A DNA stretch of 64,000 bases from Monocercomonoides exilis (Eukaryota; Preaxostyla; Oxymonadida; Polymastigidae): contig LSRY02000018.1 in the NCBI GenBank assembly GCA_001643675.2, positions 620,001 to 684,000 on the forward strand. The letters run 5' to 3'. Positions 10,699-23,114 of the stretch are shown piece after piece (the first letter of the stretch is position 1; the number at the start of each line of letters is the position of its first letter). Position numbers and translations under genes: made by a program. A model generated the notes under the pieces. That model saw only the letters and a program-made list of their open reading frames with translations, was not told the origin of the DNA and searched no databases.

Positions 10699-11937
10699 AA
10701 TGAAATTAATGGGAATAAATCATGAAACTTGTTCATTCATCCATGACTTTAGAGACATTTAAGATATTTTGTAAATGATGAATATTGAAATAAATGTTTG
10801 AAGAAACAATTGGTTTTATTCAATTTTCTATCTTTTCTTTCAATCTTTCGTTTTTTGAAATATAGATTTCAGTAGTGAATAAATATTAGAAAATATTTTG
10901 TGACTTTCATTGCCTATGAAACCATGTATGCAATCATTGAAAGCAATCATTAATAAATCGAAGCAGTGCCTTCAATGAAACAAATGACATTCTATGCCTT
11001 TTAATGAAGAAAAAATTGACAAAAACCGATGATTGAAAGGAAAAAAGCGGTGTTGTCATCCGATTCATAAAGTTTGTTTCCATTAAACCACAACAAATAT
11101 GATCCGAAAATGAACAGATCATATCCATGAAAATGATTTACCGCTGGATAAAGAAAAAAAGAATCAAATATTCACAAGCGATTTACTGATTTTTTATTTG
11201 TTTTTGAATAAATGGATTTCTTCTACTGTTATATCTCTTCACGTAGCAATCGAATCACTGTGCGTGGATCATATAGTCGTTTGAATAATCTGAGTTGAAT
11301 GTGAAAATTTGTTCAAAGTCTTATTGAACAAAATGTTGATAAAAAAGGAAATACTACTAATTTTTGAACCGTTCTATCAGTAATAAGACACAAGATACAG
11401 GATTTGGAGCTTTTCACAGACTAGAAGTAATATAAAACAATCCGTTGTTTTGTTTAACATTTTTTCCATGGAGAACAAGCACACAAACGTTTTGCTTTAA
11501 AATTTTATTGATATCAACTTCATCCATCACAGCTCGAATCCTTTAAAATATAACTTGACATTATTTGAAATTTCATATTTTGCAATATGAAAAGATTCTG
11601 AAATGTCTTTCACATCTTTTTTGCTCATGCTGCATACAGATCAGCCTTTCCATTCCGAAGGCAAAGAAGCGAAGAAAAGAAAATGACTGGGGTGTTTGAT
11701 CAGTCCATGCGGCTGTCACCACGTGCGATGCAGACACTGAATGGATATGCTGTGGTGCTTTCTGCGACAATTTCAGTTTCGCTGGTGAATCTGCATCTTC
11801 AACTTGCAACGTTGGTGTGTTAGTTGTTTAGGAGAAAGTGGATCTCAGTATCGAACTGCGTGAACGCGTTCCATTTGGTCTGCATTCTGTTTAATCCTTC
11901 TAAGTTACAACCTTCCACAGCTCAACTGGTGTTCCGA
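10699..11937. other. Intergenic A/T-rich sequence
   Basis: No frame on either strand has convincing protein composition. The 11570-11810 stretch is less A/T-rich and may hold coding remnants on the minus strand (SPAKLKLSQKAPQHIHSV), too little to call. Confidence 0.4.
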
Positions 11938-12152
11938 TCTGCTCAGTCGAGGAGTGTGACTGTGAAGACAGATGACGAAGTGATAAGATAAGGAGTTGTC
12001 GAGAATGAAGTGTGGAAGATTGAGGAGATAGTGGCGAAACTGGCAAGGAAGATTCTGGAGCTGAGGGAGAAAAACAATGCAAAGGTGAAGGAGCTGATGG
12101 AGCAGCTGGTGGAGATGAAGAAGAACATAGAGCTCAGCAAGGAGGAGTGGTG
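11938..12152 (+). CDS. Coiled-coil exon
   Basis: Frame 1 reads as a regular amphipathic helix with hydrophobic residues at heptad spacing (KIEEIVAKLARKILELREK, then KELMEQLVEMKKNIEL), crossing one TAA (Gln) and ending at TGA 12150-12152. There is no Met near the left end, so it should be an internal exon. The end GTG|GTGAGTGTGG offers a splice donor just before the TGA, and a pyrimidine-rich acceptor TTCTGCAG occurs near 12264. Unknown function; coiled-coil structural protein is the most that can be said. Confidence 0.5.
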
Positions 12153-12249
12153 AGTGTGGTTAGCAAACAGATACTAATTGCTTGGCGATGCATGCTGCCA
12201 TGCTTTTTTCACTGTCCTCTGCATAGTGCGGGATGGTTTTATCTTTGGC

Positions 12250-12915
12250 TTTGTTGATTCTGCAGTTGGGGCCGTGTGAAAAGAACCAGGAGAAAATTGC
12301 AGTAATTATCAAATATGGAAGTGCTGTGGTCCTTGTGGCACACACAAGTGGAAAAGGAGTTGTTGTGAAGTTGGGTGTTGGGTGAGCTTTGCCGGAGAAG
12401 GAAACTGCTGTGGAGGAGAAGATAAAAGGAGGGGAGCAAATCCTGGGATCAGAGAATGATCGGAGAAGAACGACGCTGGAGTCAATTGTGGAAGCATTGA
12501 TGATTCTGGTGGTTGTTGTGAAGGAGGAGTGAACGCAACGTTGCGGTAGAAGATAAACGAGATGGAGAAGTTAATGAAAATGCTGATGGAGCTATCGAAA
12601 GAATATGAGAAGATGATAATAGAGCAGAAGGCGCTGTTCAATTTGGTGATTGTGAAGAAGCAAATGATACTTGCTCAAAAGAAGCAGAAGCAGAAGTGAA
12701 TGAAGGCATCACATGAAGAGAAGGTTGAACGGCTGGTTGATCAGGAAAAGGAGCAGGAGGAGCTTGTGTTGCGGGGAAACTTTGACATGGAAAAAGATTG
12801 AGGGTCAGAGAAGAAAGGGGCGAGAAAGTGTTACAGTACGAAGAGGAGATGGATGAGCAGAAGAGGAGGCGAAGAACACGAAGAAGAAGAAGAAGAAGAA
12901 GAAGAATTTGATAAG
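12250..12915 (+). pseudogene. Coiled-coil coding remnant with in-frame TGA codons
   Basis: Frame 1 from about 12545 (NEMEKLMKMLMELSKEYEKM, then KVERLVDQEKEQEELVLRG) continues the style of the exon at 11938-12152. TGA occurs in frame at 12697-12699 and 12799-12801 without any loss of helical character after it. The upstream part (12265-12530) gives KIAVIIKYGSAVVLVAHT in another phase, so further introns or slips exist. It is either a decayed gene or a gene whose exon structure I cannot resolve. Confidence 0.4.
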
Positions 12916-13040
12916 GCAATAGAATTCACCCCATTTTCCATCGTCATCAACTTATTTGGCTGGAAAAGTGGGACAATAAAGCGAAGATGCGTGTGAATAT
13001 TGCAATTTTGAATGATTTGCATCAAAAAGGAGGAGTGAAT

Positions 13041-13797
13041 GGCATAACAGAAGGACAAATGAGGAGGAAGAAGGAGAGAATAGAAGGAGCTGTATTGGGA
13101 AGAGAGTGAAGGAGAGAGAGAGAAGGAGGAGGAAGAAGAAGAATAAGGCTGAAATGAAGAAATAGAAGGAAAAGAAGAATGGTTATAAGAAGAAAATGAA
13201 GAAGAAAGAGAAGAAGAAGAAGAAGATGATGATGATGACGATGAAGAAGTTAATAAAGAAGAAGAAGAAGATAAAGGAGAAGAAGGAGAAGAAGAAAGAA
13301 TTGAAGAGGAATATGAAGGAATTGAAGAACATAAAGAAATATTTGGTTTATTTGATAGAAATGATAAAGAATTTGAAGAAGGAGAAGGAGAAGAGGAAGA
13401 GGAAGAAGAGGAAGAAGAGAAATATGTGTTATATTGCCCGAAGGCAGAGGAAGGCTGTAATGTTTGAGATGATGAATGAGATTGGGATGCAGAAAGCAGT
13501 GAAGAAGAACAAGAAACAGAAGAAGAAGAAGAAGAAAGAAGAAGAAAAGAATACATTGAAGATAATCTTGCTTGTTTTGTTGTTGAAGACAGTGGCAAAT
13601 TGGTTGAGGAAGAAGGAAGAAGAAAGAAGATGAAGATTTCGGAGAAATTAGATCCATCGGAAAAATACAATCAACATTTCCGTTCCTGCTTTTCCCTTTC
13701 CTCTTTCACAGCCCAAACATTTATCATCAATCCAATTTTCTCTTTTTCCCTCCTCTTCTATGAATATTCTTCTTCTTCTTCTCCTTCTTCATATTGA
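13041..13797 (+). CDS. Acidic low-complexity protein segment
   Basis: Frame 1 gives a Glu/Asp-rich sequence with an ordinary-looking core (EEHKEIFGLFDRNDKEFEEG, EKYVLYCPKAEEGCN) and a C-terminal part ACFVVEDSGKLVEEEG and SEKLDPSEKY, ending at TGA 13795-13797. Two TGA codons near 13467 and 13479 and earlier ones near 13160 interrupt it. A GTTTGA...GCAG stretch at 13466 resembles the introns elsewhere, so a short intron may remove them. Part of the minus strand is also open because the DNA is almost pure purine; that frame is poly-Ser/Leu and is taken as a shadow. Confidence 0.4.
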
Positions 13798-13904
13798 AAT
13801 TGCTCTTCTGTTATTTTTCTGCTCATTTCTTTCTCATCTCCTTTTGATCCATTTTCTTTTCCATTTCTGAACTCACCCTAAAAATCAACATTGCTCATCA
13901 AACA

Positions 13905-14105
13905 GCAAGCATTTGGGTGTGGCTGAGCCAAATGAAGATAATCATCTGAATGGAGACATGAAACAGACTGTGATTGAAGATGACGATGAGAAGGAAGATG
14001 ATGTTGATGGAGGAGAAAGTGACGATATTCATGATGGTGATGAAAATGCAGATGAAAATAAGAGCGAAAAAGACGAAAAGGAAGATGAAGATGAAGAGGA
14101 AAGAA

Positions 14106-14136
<31 letters not shown>

Positions 14137-14201
14137 GGAAGAAGAGGAAAAGGAAGAGGAGTGTGAAAAGGCAGAAAAAAAATAGATGCAAGTAAGCTGA
14201 A
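13905..14201 (+). CDS. Acidic exon (Asp/Glu-rich)
   Basis: After a splice-acceptor-like CATCAAACAG, the frame reads KHLGVAEPNEDNHLNGDMKQ followed by a long Asp/Glu stretch ending EECEKAEKK, then TAG (Gln) and a donor-like CAA|GTAAGC before TGA. Acidic tracts of this kind occur in chromatin and nucleolar proteins, but no domain identifies this one. It probably belongs to the same transcription unit as the flanking plus-strand segments. Confidence 0.45.
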
Positions 14202-14539
14202 TGTGATTCAGCTATCGCCACACCACGATGCGAAGAGAAAGCAGAAGAACTGAATGCTTGCTGCAACTCCAACAGTGGAATAGAAAGAGGCAGGGAAGGC
14301 GACTGTTGTTCAGTGGCTGGGAAAGAAGCATGCAGAGCAGAAGAAGGGTGAGGCTGAATGATGGGAGAAGATCCACAGGGAAAAAAATTACGGAAGTTTT
14401 TTGAGGATGTGTGGCTATCCGGGAGGTTCACGTGTTAGAAGTTCACAAGAGATGAGCAATTATTTTTTATTGTTTTTCAACATCGTGCTGTTGAAGATTC
14501 GTTGGAGAAGAAAATCTAGATGTTTTCTGAGGTGTTAAA

Positions 14540-14992
14540 ATGGTTGAAGTTGGAGAAGGTGAGGACAGAGTCATCTGCATTCTCGAATTTTTCCTGAACT
14601 ACAACCAGACAGAAGCAGCGTAGCTGAAGGATGCGATTAATGCTCTGCATGATTTCATGTTTTGTTTCGATGTGATTTCTTCTTCGTGTTCGTTGTCAGG
14701 AGAAGCTTGTGGAAAGATCACGTCTGTTCAAAAGGAATCTCTTCTGCGAATGTGCAATCCACAGATTTCACAGGCGCTATTGCTTTGTACCTTCCGAGAT
14801 GCACACATGTTGTCTGTGTGCAGTCCGTCTTCATTTGCTTCGGTGCTGGAGACATGCCAGTTCAACGACTTCTTCTTGTTGTGTCTTGGGCTAATTGATA
14901 TGTGTAATGCAACTCACTGGAGAGTTCCTCTAACGAAGAATGAAAACAGAGTGATTGCGAAGAATGTGAACAGGAACTGCATTGCGCTATGA
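14540..14992 (+). CDS. Unrecognised protein, 150 residues
   Basis: ATG at 14540 opens a frame (MVEVGEGEDRVICILEFFLN) that crosses one TAG as Gln and ends at TGA 14990-14992. Alternatively, LKWLKLEK|GTGAGG...CAACCAG splices into TEAAQLKDAINALHDFM, and GTTTCGATG...TTGTCAG could then splice into EKLVERSRLFKRNLF. All three frames are open here, so the true exon path is uncertain. No family recognised. Confidence 0.35.
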
Positions 14993-15560
14993 GTGTGCTT
15001 TCAATAGCGTCTGCGTGAAAATGGATGAGAGCACTGGTGGGGCTGAGGTGGTGAAAGGAGACTGCACCGAAGGATATCTCAAAGAAAGAAGGGCAGAGGG
15101 CGCTGTTCCAAATGGTGCGGCAGCTGGTGGTACTGCTGAGGCTGCAGCTGAAGAGGAATGAGGAAGAAGTGTCGTTTTGCTTTGGGATGCTACTGTGGGA
15201 CGGACAGTGAGTGATGAGGTTTCACAAGACGATGATATTGAAGATGGAGAAGGAATTATATCTTGCTAAGATTCATCAGTATATGCTTCTTCAGAACATC
15301 GTTAAGATCTCCTAAAGAACAAAGAATTAATGATAAACAAAATGTTGCTGTTCTTTGAGCCATTATCAGAAGGGATTGATCATATGACTTCTCATCAAAC
15401 ATTTTCATCAGTATTGTCATCTTCATCGTTGTCTTCTTCTTTTTCTTATTCTTTCTCTTTTTTCTCCTGTTTCTTATCTCAGTCATTTTCATTCAAAAAA
15501 TTGTTCGAATGTAATAAATATATCTCGAATCTTGAGAAAGCATTGTTTTCTTTCATTTGA
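14985..15560 (+). CDS. Unrecognised protein segment with one in-frame TGA
   Basis: Frame 0 is protein-like throughout: a Cys-bearing start (YECAFNSVCVKMDESTGG), an Ala/Glu-rich stretch, VVLLWDATVGRTVSDEV, DDDIEDGEG, then MLLFFEPLSEGIDHM and a Ser/Phe-rich tail. Two TAA codons are read as Gln; one TGA (15159-15161) sits between EAAAEEE and GRSVVLLW. It stops at TGA 15558-15560. It follows the previous frame with overlap and may be a later exon of the same gene. Confidence 0.4.
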
Positions 15561-15916
15561 TTTCCTTCAAAAAGGCAGGAAATGTTGAAGAAAAAGAATA
15601 AAAAATGAGGAAGAAGAAGAAGAAGAAAAGATGATGACGACGAAAAAATGTTTGAAAATTGTTTTTCTGTCGGATTGACTGAAATTTGATTAAACATTCA
15701 GTTTTCCCCAAAAGAGATCAGGAGAAGAGATGGTATCATTAGTCATGGAACTGAAAGGGAAGATAAGATAACAGCAAGAGAAAGCAGACCCAGATGATGT
15801 GAAATTATTAAAATGACAGTTATCCGAAGTAATTCAATCTGCAACGAATCGCACATTGTTGGCATTTAACTGGAGAACATGAGCAGATGATAACGGAGCT
15901 GTAGCTAATTAAACTT

Positions 15917-17057
15917 TCATGGAGGGTTCGCAGAAAACTGTAGACTTAGTGAGAAAAGAGTTGTGCAGTATAATGTTCCAACATTATAAGTTCCATTCTT
16001 CTCAAATACTCTTAAGTCATTAATATTCACATTTTCTGAGCAATTCACAAGAGCAAGTTCCTGTTGAAACTGAAATGAGAAAAACATTAGCTGCTTCAAT
16101 TTTTACCTGGACAGTTGCGCTCACACCACTTTGTACATATTTCACATCAGCGTTGAAGTCAAAGTCTTCACTTCTTATTTCAGTCATTGTTTTTGCTAAT
16201 ATCTGGACTTCATTTGCACAACCTGGAATAAGTTGAGTAAAACAATGGCTGATAGAATTACACGGATAGCTTTCATTGATCCCACATGAAAAAGCACCTT
16301 TGGAATTTGGTTGAGCAGCAGTTGAAAAAACAAATCTGGTTCTTCCTCCAGCATCATTAAGCCATTCACTTTTGTCAATGTTTGAACCCAAGTTTGCACT
16401 AACTCTGTTTCCTATTTATCTGTTTGAACAACAGTTTTGATGAATGTTGTTTAGCGTAAAGTCTTGAGAAGAATGCCATGTCCACCTTTCACACAAGTGT
16501 TATTGCGGAAAAAACAGTAGAAAAATTAAATTCCTTTATTCACTGCATTGATTTGTGAGCAATCAGCACCTCCTGCTATCATCGAAAAGCAGTTGCAGAA
16601 TAGGCAGTTATTTATTAATTCATTGTCCATTAAAAGCCAATGCTCAATTGCACCACCTCCAGAACCTGAAGAGTTAAGCGCACTGCAGTTGAAAAATAAA
16701 CGAATTAATAACACAATTGTTCTGCCTCTCGGTTCTCTTTGCACGCAGATCAATTGCCCCTCCGTCGTTGCCTGAAGAGTAATTTTGAAAGGAGCAATCA
16801 TAAACCACTGGCTGTGTATTAACATTTACGATCTTTATCCCTTCTCCTCCTCCCAACTCGGGGGTTCCTTTCACTGAACGTTGAACAAATGTGGTATGGA
16901 GCAAAATACATTCTGCTATCTTCAATGCATCTATTCCTCCACATCCTGTAGAAGAAGCATTACATTTAGCAAAAGACGAATTTTCAATCAAAAGAACGGT
17001 TTTTTCACAGTCTTGGAAATAAAGTGCACCTCCTTGTTGCGATGTGTAACCAATTCA
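15917..17057 (-). pseudogene. Beta-helix-like surface protein fragment with frameshifts
   Basis: Minus strand, from about 17057 (QQGGALYFQDCEKTVLL) to TGA at 15917-15919. Typical turns are GGALYFQDC, GNDGGAIDL and SGSGGGAIEHW, plus a Cys motif (ESYPCNSISHC) like the NPCLSI motif at 1.2 kb. The frame slips near 16690 and 16460; between the slips TAA codons read as Gln. A clean 37-nt intron (16070-16106) joins SATVQ to FQQELALVNC. The 3' part ends naturally at TGA. Secreted or cell-surface role is inferred from the repeat style only. Confidence 0.6.
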
Positions 17058-17099
17058 TTTCCATAATGAAAAGGACTAAATTTCTGTTGTATCCATTTT

Positions 17100-18071
17100 G
17101 TTTTTAATTTTATTTGAAATTTATTCTATTCTCTCTCACCTTGAGATAAGTATTTTTCATTTGAATTGTTCAAACCAAGATAAACAGTAAAAATGAATTC
17201 ATAAGTTTTTTTTCAAATCTGAAAAATTTTTCACCGTGATAACTTGTGAAACACATTGTCCCTCATATATCTTGTTCAGAAACTTTCGTGATAAAATGCA
17301 ACGAATCTTATGTCACCAGAAAACAAATATTCTAATTGATCAAAAAATAACATCAAATTTTTCTTTCAAGAGTCGTTTTTTTTTGGATCCTGAAGTTTAT
17401 CATTGATAATCTTTCTCGTTTGTGAAATTTTGAATATTGATGATAAATAATATTTACAGAGTGTTTCATAACATTCTCCAATCGGTAAATATTTAGATCC
17501 TTGGCGACTTTTTAAAAAATTTGACCTTTATCATTCATCTGAAAAAAAAATGCAATGAAAACCTTCAAACTTTCATAATGATGTCTTTGAAAAGAACAAA
17601 ATAGTATTCCAAAGCTTGTTTCGAAAAATCATTAATTATTTCGAATTAATTTTGTTAAAAAGTTTTTTCTTTATTAATAACAATAAAAAAACAACAGAAC
17701 ATTTTTTTAAAAATATGATTTGAATAACTTCATGAATTTGTATAATATATTTTTTCAGAGAAAAAATTTTGTCCACCTGAGTTATTGCAAAATTCCCCAA
17801 AAATTTCAAAATATCCATAGACAATTTCAAAATTATTGGGTAATTTTGAAATAACCCAATAATTTTGAAATTTTTTTTATTTCACAATTCATCTAATACA
17901 AAGATATATTTTAATTTCAGATAAAGTTATGTGAGTGTTAACAGTAATTTCAAGAAATTAAGAAATTTTTATTTTATATGAAAAATAAAACAAAAGGAAA
18001 TTTTCAAAAAAATTATGACATATGAATGAATATTTTTATCATCAATTTAATGGATGAAATGCGAATAAACA
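17100..18071. other. A/T-rich intergenic sequence with MITE-like remnants
   Basis: About 17760-18020 resembles, in inverse orientation, the 7670-7970 region. No gene seen. Confidence 0.45.
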
Positions 18072-18374
18072 AAACCTGTGTGACGTTTTGACCACTGATG
18101 TGAAAAAATTCAATTCTGACGGACTCATCAAAAATATTCACGTCACTAATGTTTATTAATAATGATTATTCGTAAAAGCACAAAAAAAAAAATCTGATAA
18201 TTTGTTTTATAAAATTTTAAATTTATTGTTTTTATCAAAAAATTATGGTGGAAATCAAAGTTGAATACACGCAAAGAGAACTCAAAAAAAAAAAAAAAAA
18301 TAAAAAATAAACTGACGCGAAAAATCTATACTGATGGACGTGAAATCAAAATCTTCATCACGTCACACAGGTTT
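18072..18374. mobile_element. 303-bp element with 14-bp inverted repeats
   Basis: AAACCTGTGTGACG at the left is repeated as its exact complement CGTCACACAGGTTT at the right. The adjoining sequences share looser similarity (CACTGATG / CATCAGT...). The interior is A/T-rich with a 17-base poly-A. Similar termini occur singly at about 29360 (CCTATGTGACATGAC) and 39096 (GTCATGTCACACAGG). Confidence 0.6.
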
Positions 18375-19466
18375 AGAATAAACAATTTTTATTCGAATGA
18401 TCTGACTTTATTCGAATAAACCCCCTTTTAATTGAATGAGAGGCAGTTTATTCAAATAAACGTCTGCTTTCTTGAATCAACCATGAAAGATTCGAATAAA
18501 AAGTTAATAGATATTGTTATGGAAAATTAGTTCATGTTTTCGATGTTTTTAATGCGTTATTCACAATTAATAAAATATTTAAAACAAGTGATCAAACATT
18601 TTTTTCGTGAAAATCAAAGAAAAACTTTTTTATGATGATATTTAATGAAAATTTTCATGATTCACAAATTTTTTTGCATAATTTTTCACATGTTTTCGAG
18701 GTTTTTTATTGAATAATCATCTTTATCAACTTTGATCACAATATAAGTAGTATAAATTTCATGAAAATAAAGATTTCTTCATCTTCTTGCATTGGAACGA
18801 TAATTTCGTGTTGAAAACGTTGTGCGCCAAAATGACTGATAATGCATATTAACATATCCTTCTTTATTTTGCCTTCATCTTGTTTCACAATCTTTTTTTT
18901 TTTTTGATTCAGATTTTTTGATATTATTATCCTTAATTTTTCGATTATGTTAGTTATTTAACAAAAAAGCCGTTTGCTTTTTCGTACACTCATCCAACTG
19001 CTGTTGAGTGAGCAATGTTATTTATTTCTTATTTGAATGTTAGCACGAAAATAAAAATCCAAAAGAATATGCAAAAATTACAGATTCCTTAAACATCTCA
19101 GGCAATTCAACGTAAATAATAGTTTGAAAAAAACTTTCGTGAAAATATGAACATGTTTATTGTTTATTTGCTTTGATTCATTTTTTTAACATTGCGAAAA
19201 TATCCTTCATATTCTTTCAACATTGCTTTTGATTTTTGTAGACTTAGAATCACATTTTGTTTTTCTGTTGACTTCATATTCTGATACACCGAGTTACTCA
19301 TACATGTTTCTGTGAAATTCATCCACCGGGTCAGTACAGAGATGTAATATTTTACCTATTATTTGCTGCTCAAATTATTTAACCTAATAACTTCCTTTTA
19401 TTTGATGCTTCTTCTTCTCATCCAAAAATTATTTCATTCACAACAATTTCAACCGCACTTTCTTGC
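18375..19466. other. A/T-rich intergenic sequence
   Basis: Homopolymer-rich sequence without a convincing frame, RNA gene or paired repeats. Confidence 0.5.
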
Positions 19467-19716
19467 TTGCTCCCAACAATCTCCAACTTCTTCACCGCTT
19501 GCACACATTTTTATGAGTTTATCCTAAGACGGAAATTGAGAAATGGGAATTGGGAGAGCGGTTGGTGCTGCTTGAGGCTTCTTCAATGGAGTAGTTGGAT
19601 TGTCTGCACGAATAAATGTGAATGGCATGGAATGCACTTGCAGATGCTGCATGCAACAAAAACATCGAACATATGAAATCGGTATTTGTCAACTCAAACA
19701 GCGTGCAGATTAGACT

Positions 19717-20820
19717 TCACCATTCCACAACTGCAAAGAAATAAGCACCCAGCTCGGAGACATTTGTGTGTGGCTCAAAAGCCAACTTGTCCAGAGCCAA
19801 TGAATCCTGATTGCTGAGAATGATTGCGCTAACTTCGTAAATGTACCCATCTGATAATTGGATGGAGATCCATGAATGAAAGAGGCTACAAATGTTCGGC
19901 AGGAATGGATTGAAACCCTGGCTGTCTTCCTGGAACAGCAGCGTTGATCTTTCTTCTTCCAAACAAGTGTTAACTGGTATATGAAATTCGACAAGTATGC
20001 CGGACAGATGAAGTGTGCTGGGCTGCTGATGCAGAACGTTATGTGTACAGCCTATGCATCCATGCGCTCAAAGCCAGTCATAACTGATCTGCAGGAATCG
20101 ATCCGCGATTCACACGAAGCAATGACAAATCCTGCATCTGTCAGGTTGATCTGACTGGATGTGAATGGAACAAGGAAGCGGGACAGATCAACATTTATAA
20201 ATGTTTGATCGCTCTCCACAAACGTTTGCGGACCATAAACAAACAGTTCGAATAAGAGGTGGAAAGTGACCGGGGTGACACTCACATTGATGTTGAAGCA
20301 GTCCACATATATGTTTCTTTCTTTGACTGAATCGTTGCTCGCAAAAGAGAATGCCTCTGAAAGGGATGTTGCTTTGCTGCATCTGTGTCTGCGCTTTTCA
20401 CATACAGAACATTTCTTCTGTCTATTTTCTTGTTGCACTATCCGTAACAAAACTCGCACCCATCAGCACTCAGATGGTTTTCGCTCGGAATAATCACTCC
20501 AATCAGTTCACTTGCATCGCATGGCAAGGCCAGGCCCTCTTGAATTACAGTTGTGTTCGTTTCCACAGAGCCGATGATACACAGGAGAGACAAAGAGGGA
20601 GCAAAAGCATAAACGCATACCCTTCCATCTGCACGCTGCGTCCTTCAAAATGAACAATGACTCCTTCAATCTGAGAAGAGCTGGCGGGAGAAACGTCTTG
20701 CTGTCGAGCGGAAGTCGATCCCGAGGTATGGAGGAAGATATGATCTCGGAGGAACGAAGAAATGAATTCCAGACAACAGACTAATCAGTGCAGATGAAGC
20801 TCTAACCTTCAGTAATTAGT
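19717..20820 (-). pseudogene. Surface-protein-family fragment
   Basis: Several protein-like minus-strand stretches follow one another with changes of phase: LEFISSFLRDHIF and ASSSQIEGVIVHFEG (20650-20800), CDASELIGVIIPSENHLSAD (about 20500), NVSVTPVTFHLLFELFVYG (about 20250), and LFHSWISIQLSDGYIYEV ending at TGA 19717-19719. A TAG near 20482 and one at 20052-20054 read as Gln. Phase changes could be introns (GTATGCG...TTCAAG near 20590; GTACAC...CATCAG near 20040) or slips. I group it with the beta-helix surface family because of composition and setting; this is tentative. Confidence 0.4.
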
Positions 20821-21465
20821 ACAGCGCAACGGCGGGTGCCATAGAGAGCGACTAAAGAAAATTTGAATATGGGTTATTTTTTTTGAAATCATAAAAAAAG
20901 ATCAAAAATCGAAAAAAAAAATCCTACTGTGGTATTTATTGATCAAAGAGAAAAATTGATTTTTTTGAAAGTATTCAGCTTTAGAAACTGTGATTTATAT
21001 GTGTTTTATTCATTTATTGAAAAAAACAAACTTTTTTAGACTTTTAGTGAAAATAATTTTTATGATCAAGTTTCTTTAAAAAAATATGAAAATAGAAAAT
21101 TCAAACTTCAAAAAGGAAAACAGTTATATCACAATTGTAAAAACAAAACTTATAAAGAAAATTTATATTTACTGAACAATTTTTACGGATATTAATGAAC
21201 AAAATAACATTTCTTCAAATAACATGCATTGAGTTTTGCTTTAATTGAAGTGAAACATCATCACCAATTTCCTGCTACAGCTGAGCAGTTCAACGATTAA
21301 TTATAACAACAAAAGGAATGGAGTATAAACAATAATGGATGATTACGATAAAGTTTATCTTCCTTTTCTTTTCAAATTCTTTTCATGAAATGATTTTCTA
21401 GCTTTCTTCTCCATCCGATGCCCACATTTCTTCCTTTTCTGCTCCACTTCATCTGAATCCCCCAT
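20821..21465. other. A/T-rich intergenic sequence
   Basis: No gene-like frame or paired repeats seen. Confidence 0.5.
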
Positions 21466-21849
21466 TTGAAAATGTTGCCCATGTTGAATTCTTTCGTTCA
21501 TATTGTTTGCCTTATTTATCTTTCGTTACACTGTTTAATCACTTCTCTCACTAGAAAACTTATAAAGCTTTTTCTGCGAATTTGCATCATTCATTTTCTA
21601 AATTTTCTTCTCCTCTCAGCCATCTCCCTCTTCCTCGATCACACCTTCATCACCAGTCTCACTTTCAACAACCTCACAATATTCCATCTCATATCTCTCG
21701 CAAACCCCTTCTCTTTCGACTCCTTTAACAGTTCCAACAGTTCCATGAGCAGAGTAAATTTGGAACACAGAAACCAGCAAACTTACGTTGGCCACATGTT
21801 TTCCTTGACATGAAAATCAGTAAATTCAGTATTATTGAAGAGGTGAACA

Positions 21850-21962
21850 AAGAACGAAGAACGAAGAACGAAGAACGAAGAACGAAGAACGAAGAACGAA
21901 GAATAAGAATAAGAATAAGAATAAGAATAAGAATAAGAAGAAGAAGAAGAAGAAGAAGAAGA
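21850..21962 (+). repeat. Compound microsatellite: 7-bp, 6-bp and 3-bp units
   Basis: Tandem units of GAACGAA (about seven), then AAGAAT (about six), then GAA (about eight). A frame with RRTKNEE repeats runs through the 7-mer, but it is a by-product of the repeat. Such arrays are likely length-variable. Confidence 0.85.
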
Positions 21963-23114
21963 AAAAAAATGTTTGATAAAGAGGCAGTGCTTGGGCTAGT
22001 TATGTCTTGGGACTTGTGTGTGAGTGAAGAGGAGTCTGTGGCGGGAGATGAAGGTGTGAGTGGTTTTGACGGAGTTCCAACAAGAAAAGAAGAGGCAGAT
22101 GATTGGATGTGATGCAAGCGAGATAAAGAAGAGGAAGCAATTACCGAAAAGGCTGCGCTGATTTGAGTGTGCATCTTGGAAGATGAAAGTTTGCTGTAGA
22201 ATAAGCAAAATTTCTGCTGTTGTTCATCTTCATTTTCTTCACCTCCTTCTTCTCTTCCCGTGTCCCTCCTCCTCCTCCTTTCCGTTGCTGCCTGTTCTTG
22301 TCATGTGTCGAAATTATAACTTTATCAATGTGGAATACATATTATTCTCCATCGTCTTCGTCTTCGCCTTTGGCTCTTCCTGCTGTCTCCCTTTCCTCTG
22401 CTCTAAGCTTAACTTGCTTCTGAAATCCGCCTTCTTTGCCTCTTCCATTTGAACTTAAACTCCTCTCTCTTCGCTTCTTGGAGGTGTCATTAAGCGAGAA
22501 GATGAGAGCAACATCCCTATGAGCTCCTTAATCCCATTTCCATTCCTCCTTCCATGCCCATTCACCTTATTCACTCCGTTCAGCTCAGCCAGAGTATAGA
22601 AGCTGTATAAAGTGCTGAAGCAGAACGGAACGCGCCTCTGGGGAAGATGAAAACAGTTCAAATGCACGTCCAGCAATCCCACAGAAGGTGCTGATAGTGA
22701 TGATGTTGCTGTTGAGAGAAAGCAAACTGAATGACAAATTTTAGGAGCTTGTAATCAATCTGCTAATTGAACAGCTTTCAAGCATTTGATAGTCTATTAA
22801 CTGATGCAATGCAAAAATGAGAGGAAATACCTAAGAAGCAGAAGAAAGCGAAGAAGGCTAAGAAAGTGATGATGACGAAGAGACACATATATATTAAATC
22901 TGCTGAATAATAATTATTTTGTTGAGAAAAATTTGTGTGAAGTCGTTAATTGGACCAAATATTTTATTCAATAAGTTGATTTCATATATGGCAAGACAAT
23001 CGTTATCGTAATAATTGTTATCGTCTGAATGAAATTAATTGATGAAAAATTACATCCTTTGTTCATTGACTTTCTTTTTGTAATATCCTTTCCTTTCTCT
23101 TCAAAAAATAGAAA

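Noticed and set aside
12831-13670. 280-codon minus-strand Ser-rich frame
   Set aside because: It is the complement of GAA/GAG-rich plus-strand sequence that gives more natural acidic protein; poly-Ser/Leu text is the expected shadow.
13913-14431. Minus-strand frame with an apparent Phe/Leu transmembrane stretch
   Set aside because: Direct complement of the Asp/Glu exon at 13905-14201.
21810-22112. Frame with RRTKNEE and IRIRIR tandem repeats
   Set aside because: Direct translation of the 7-bp and 6-bp microsatellite; no support for it as a repeat protein.
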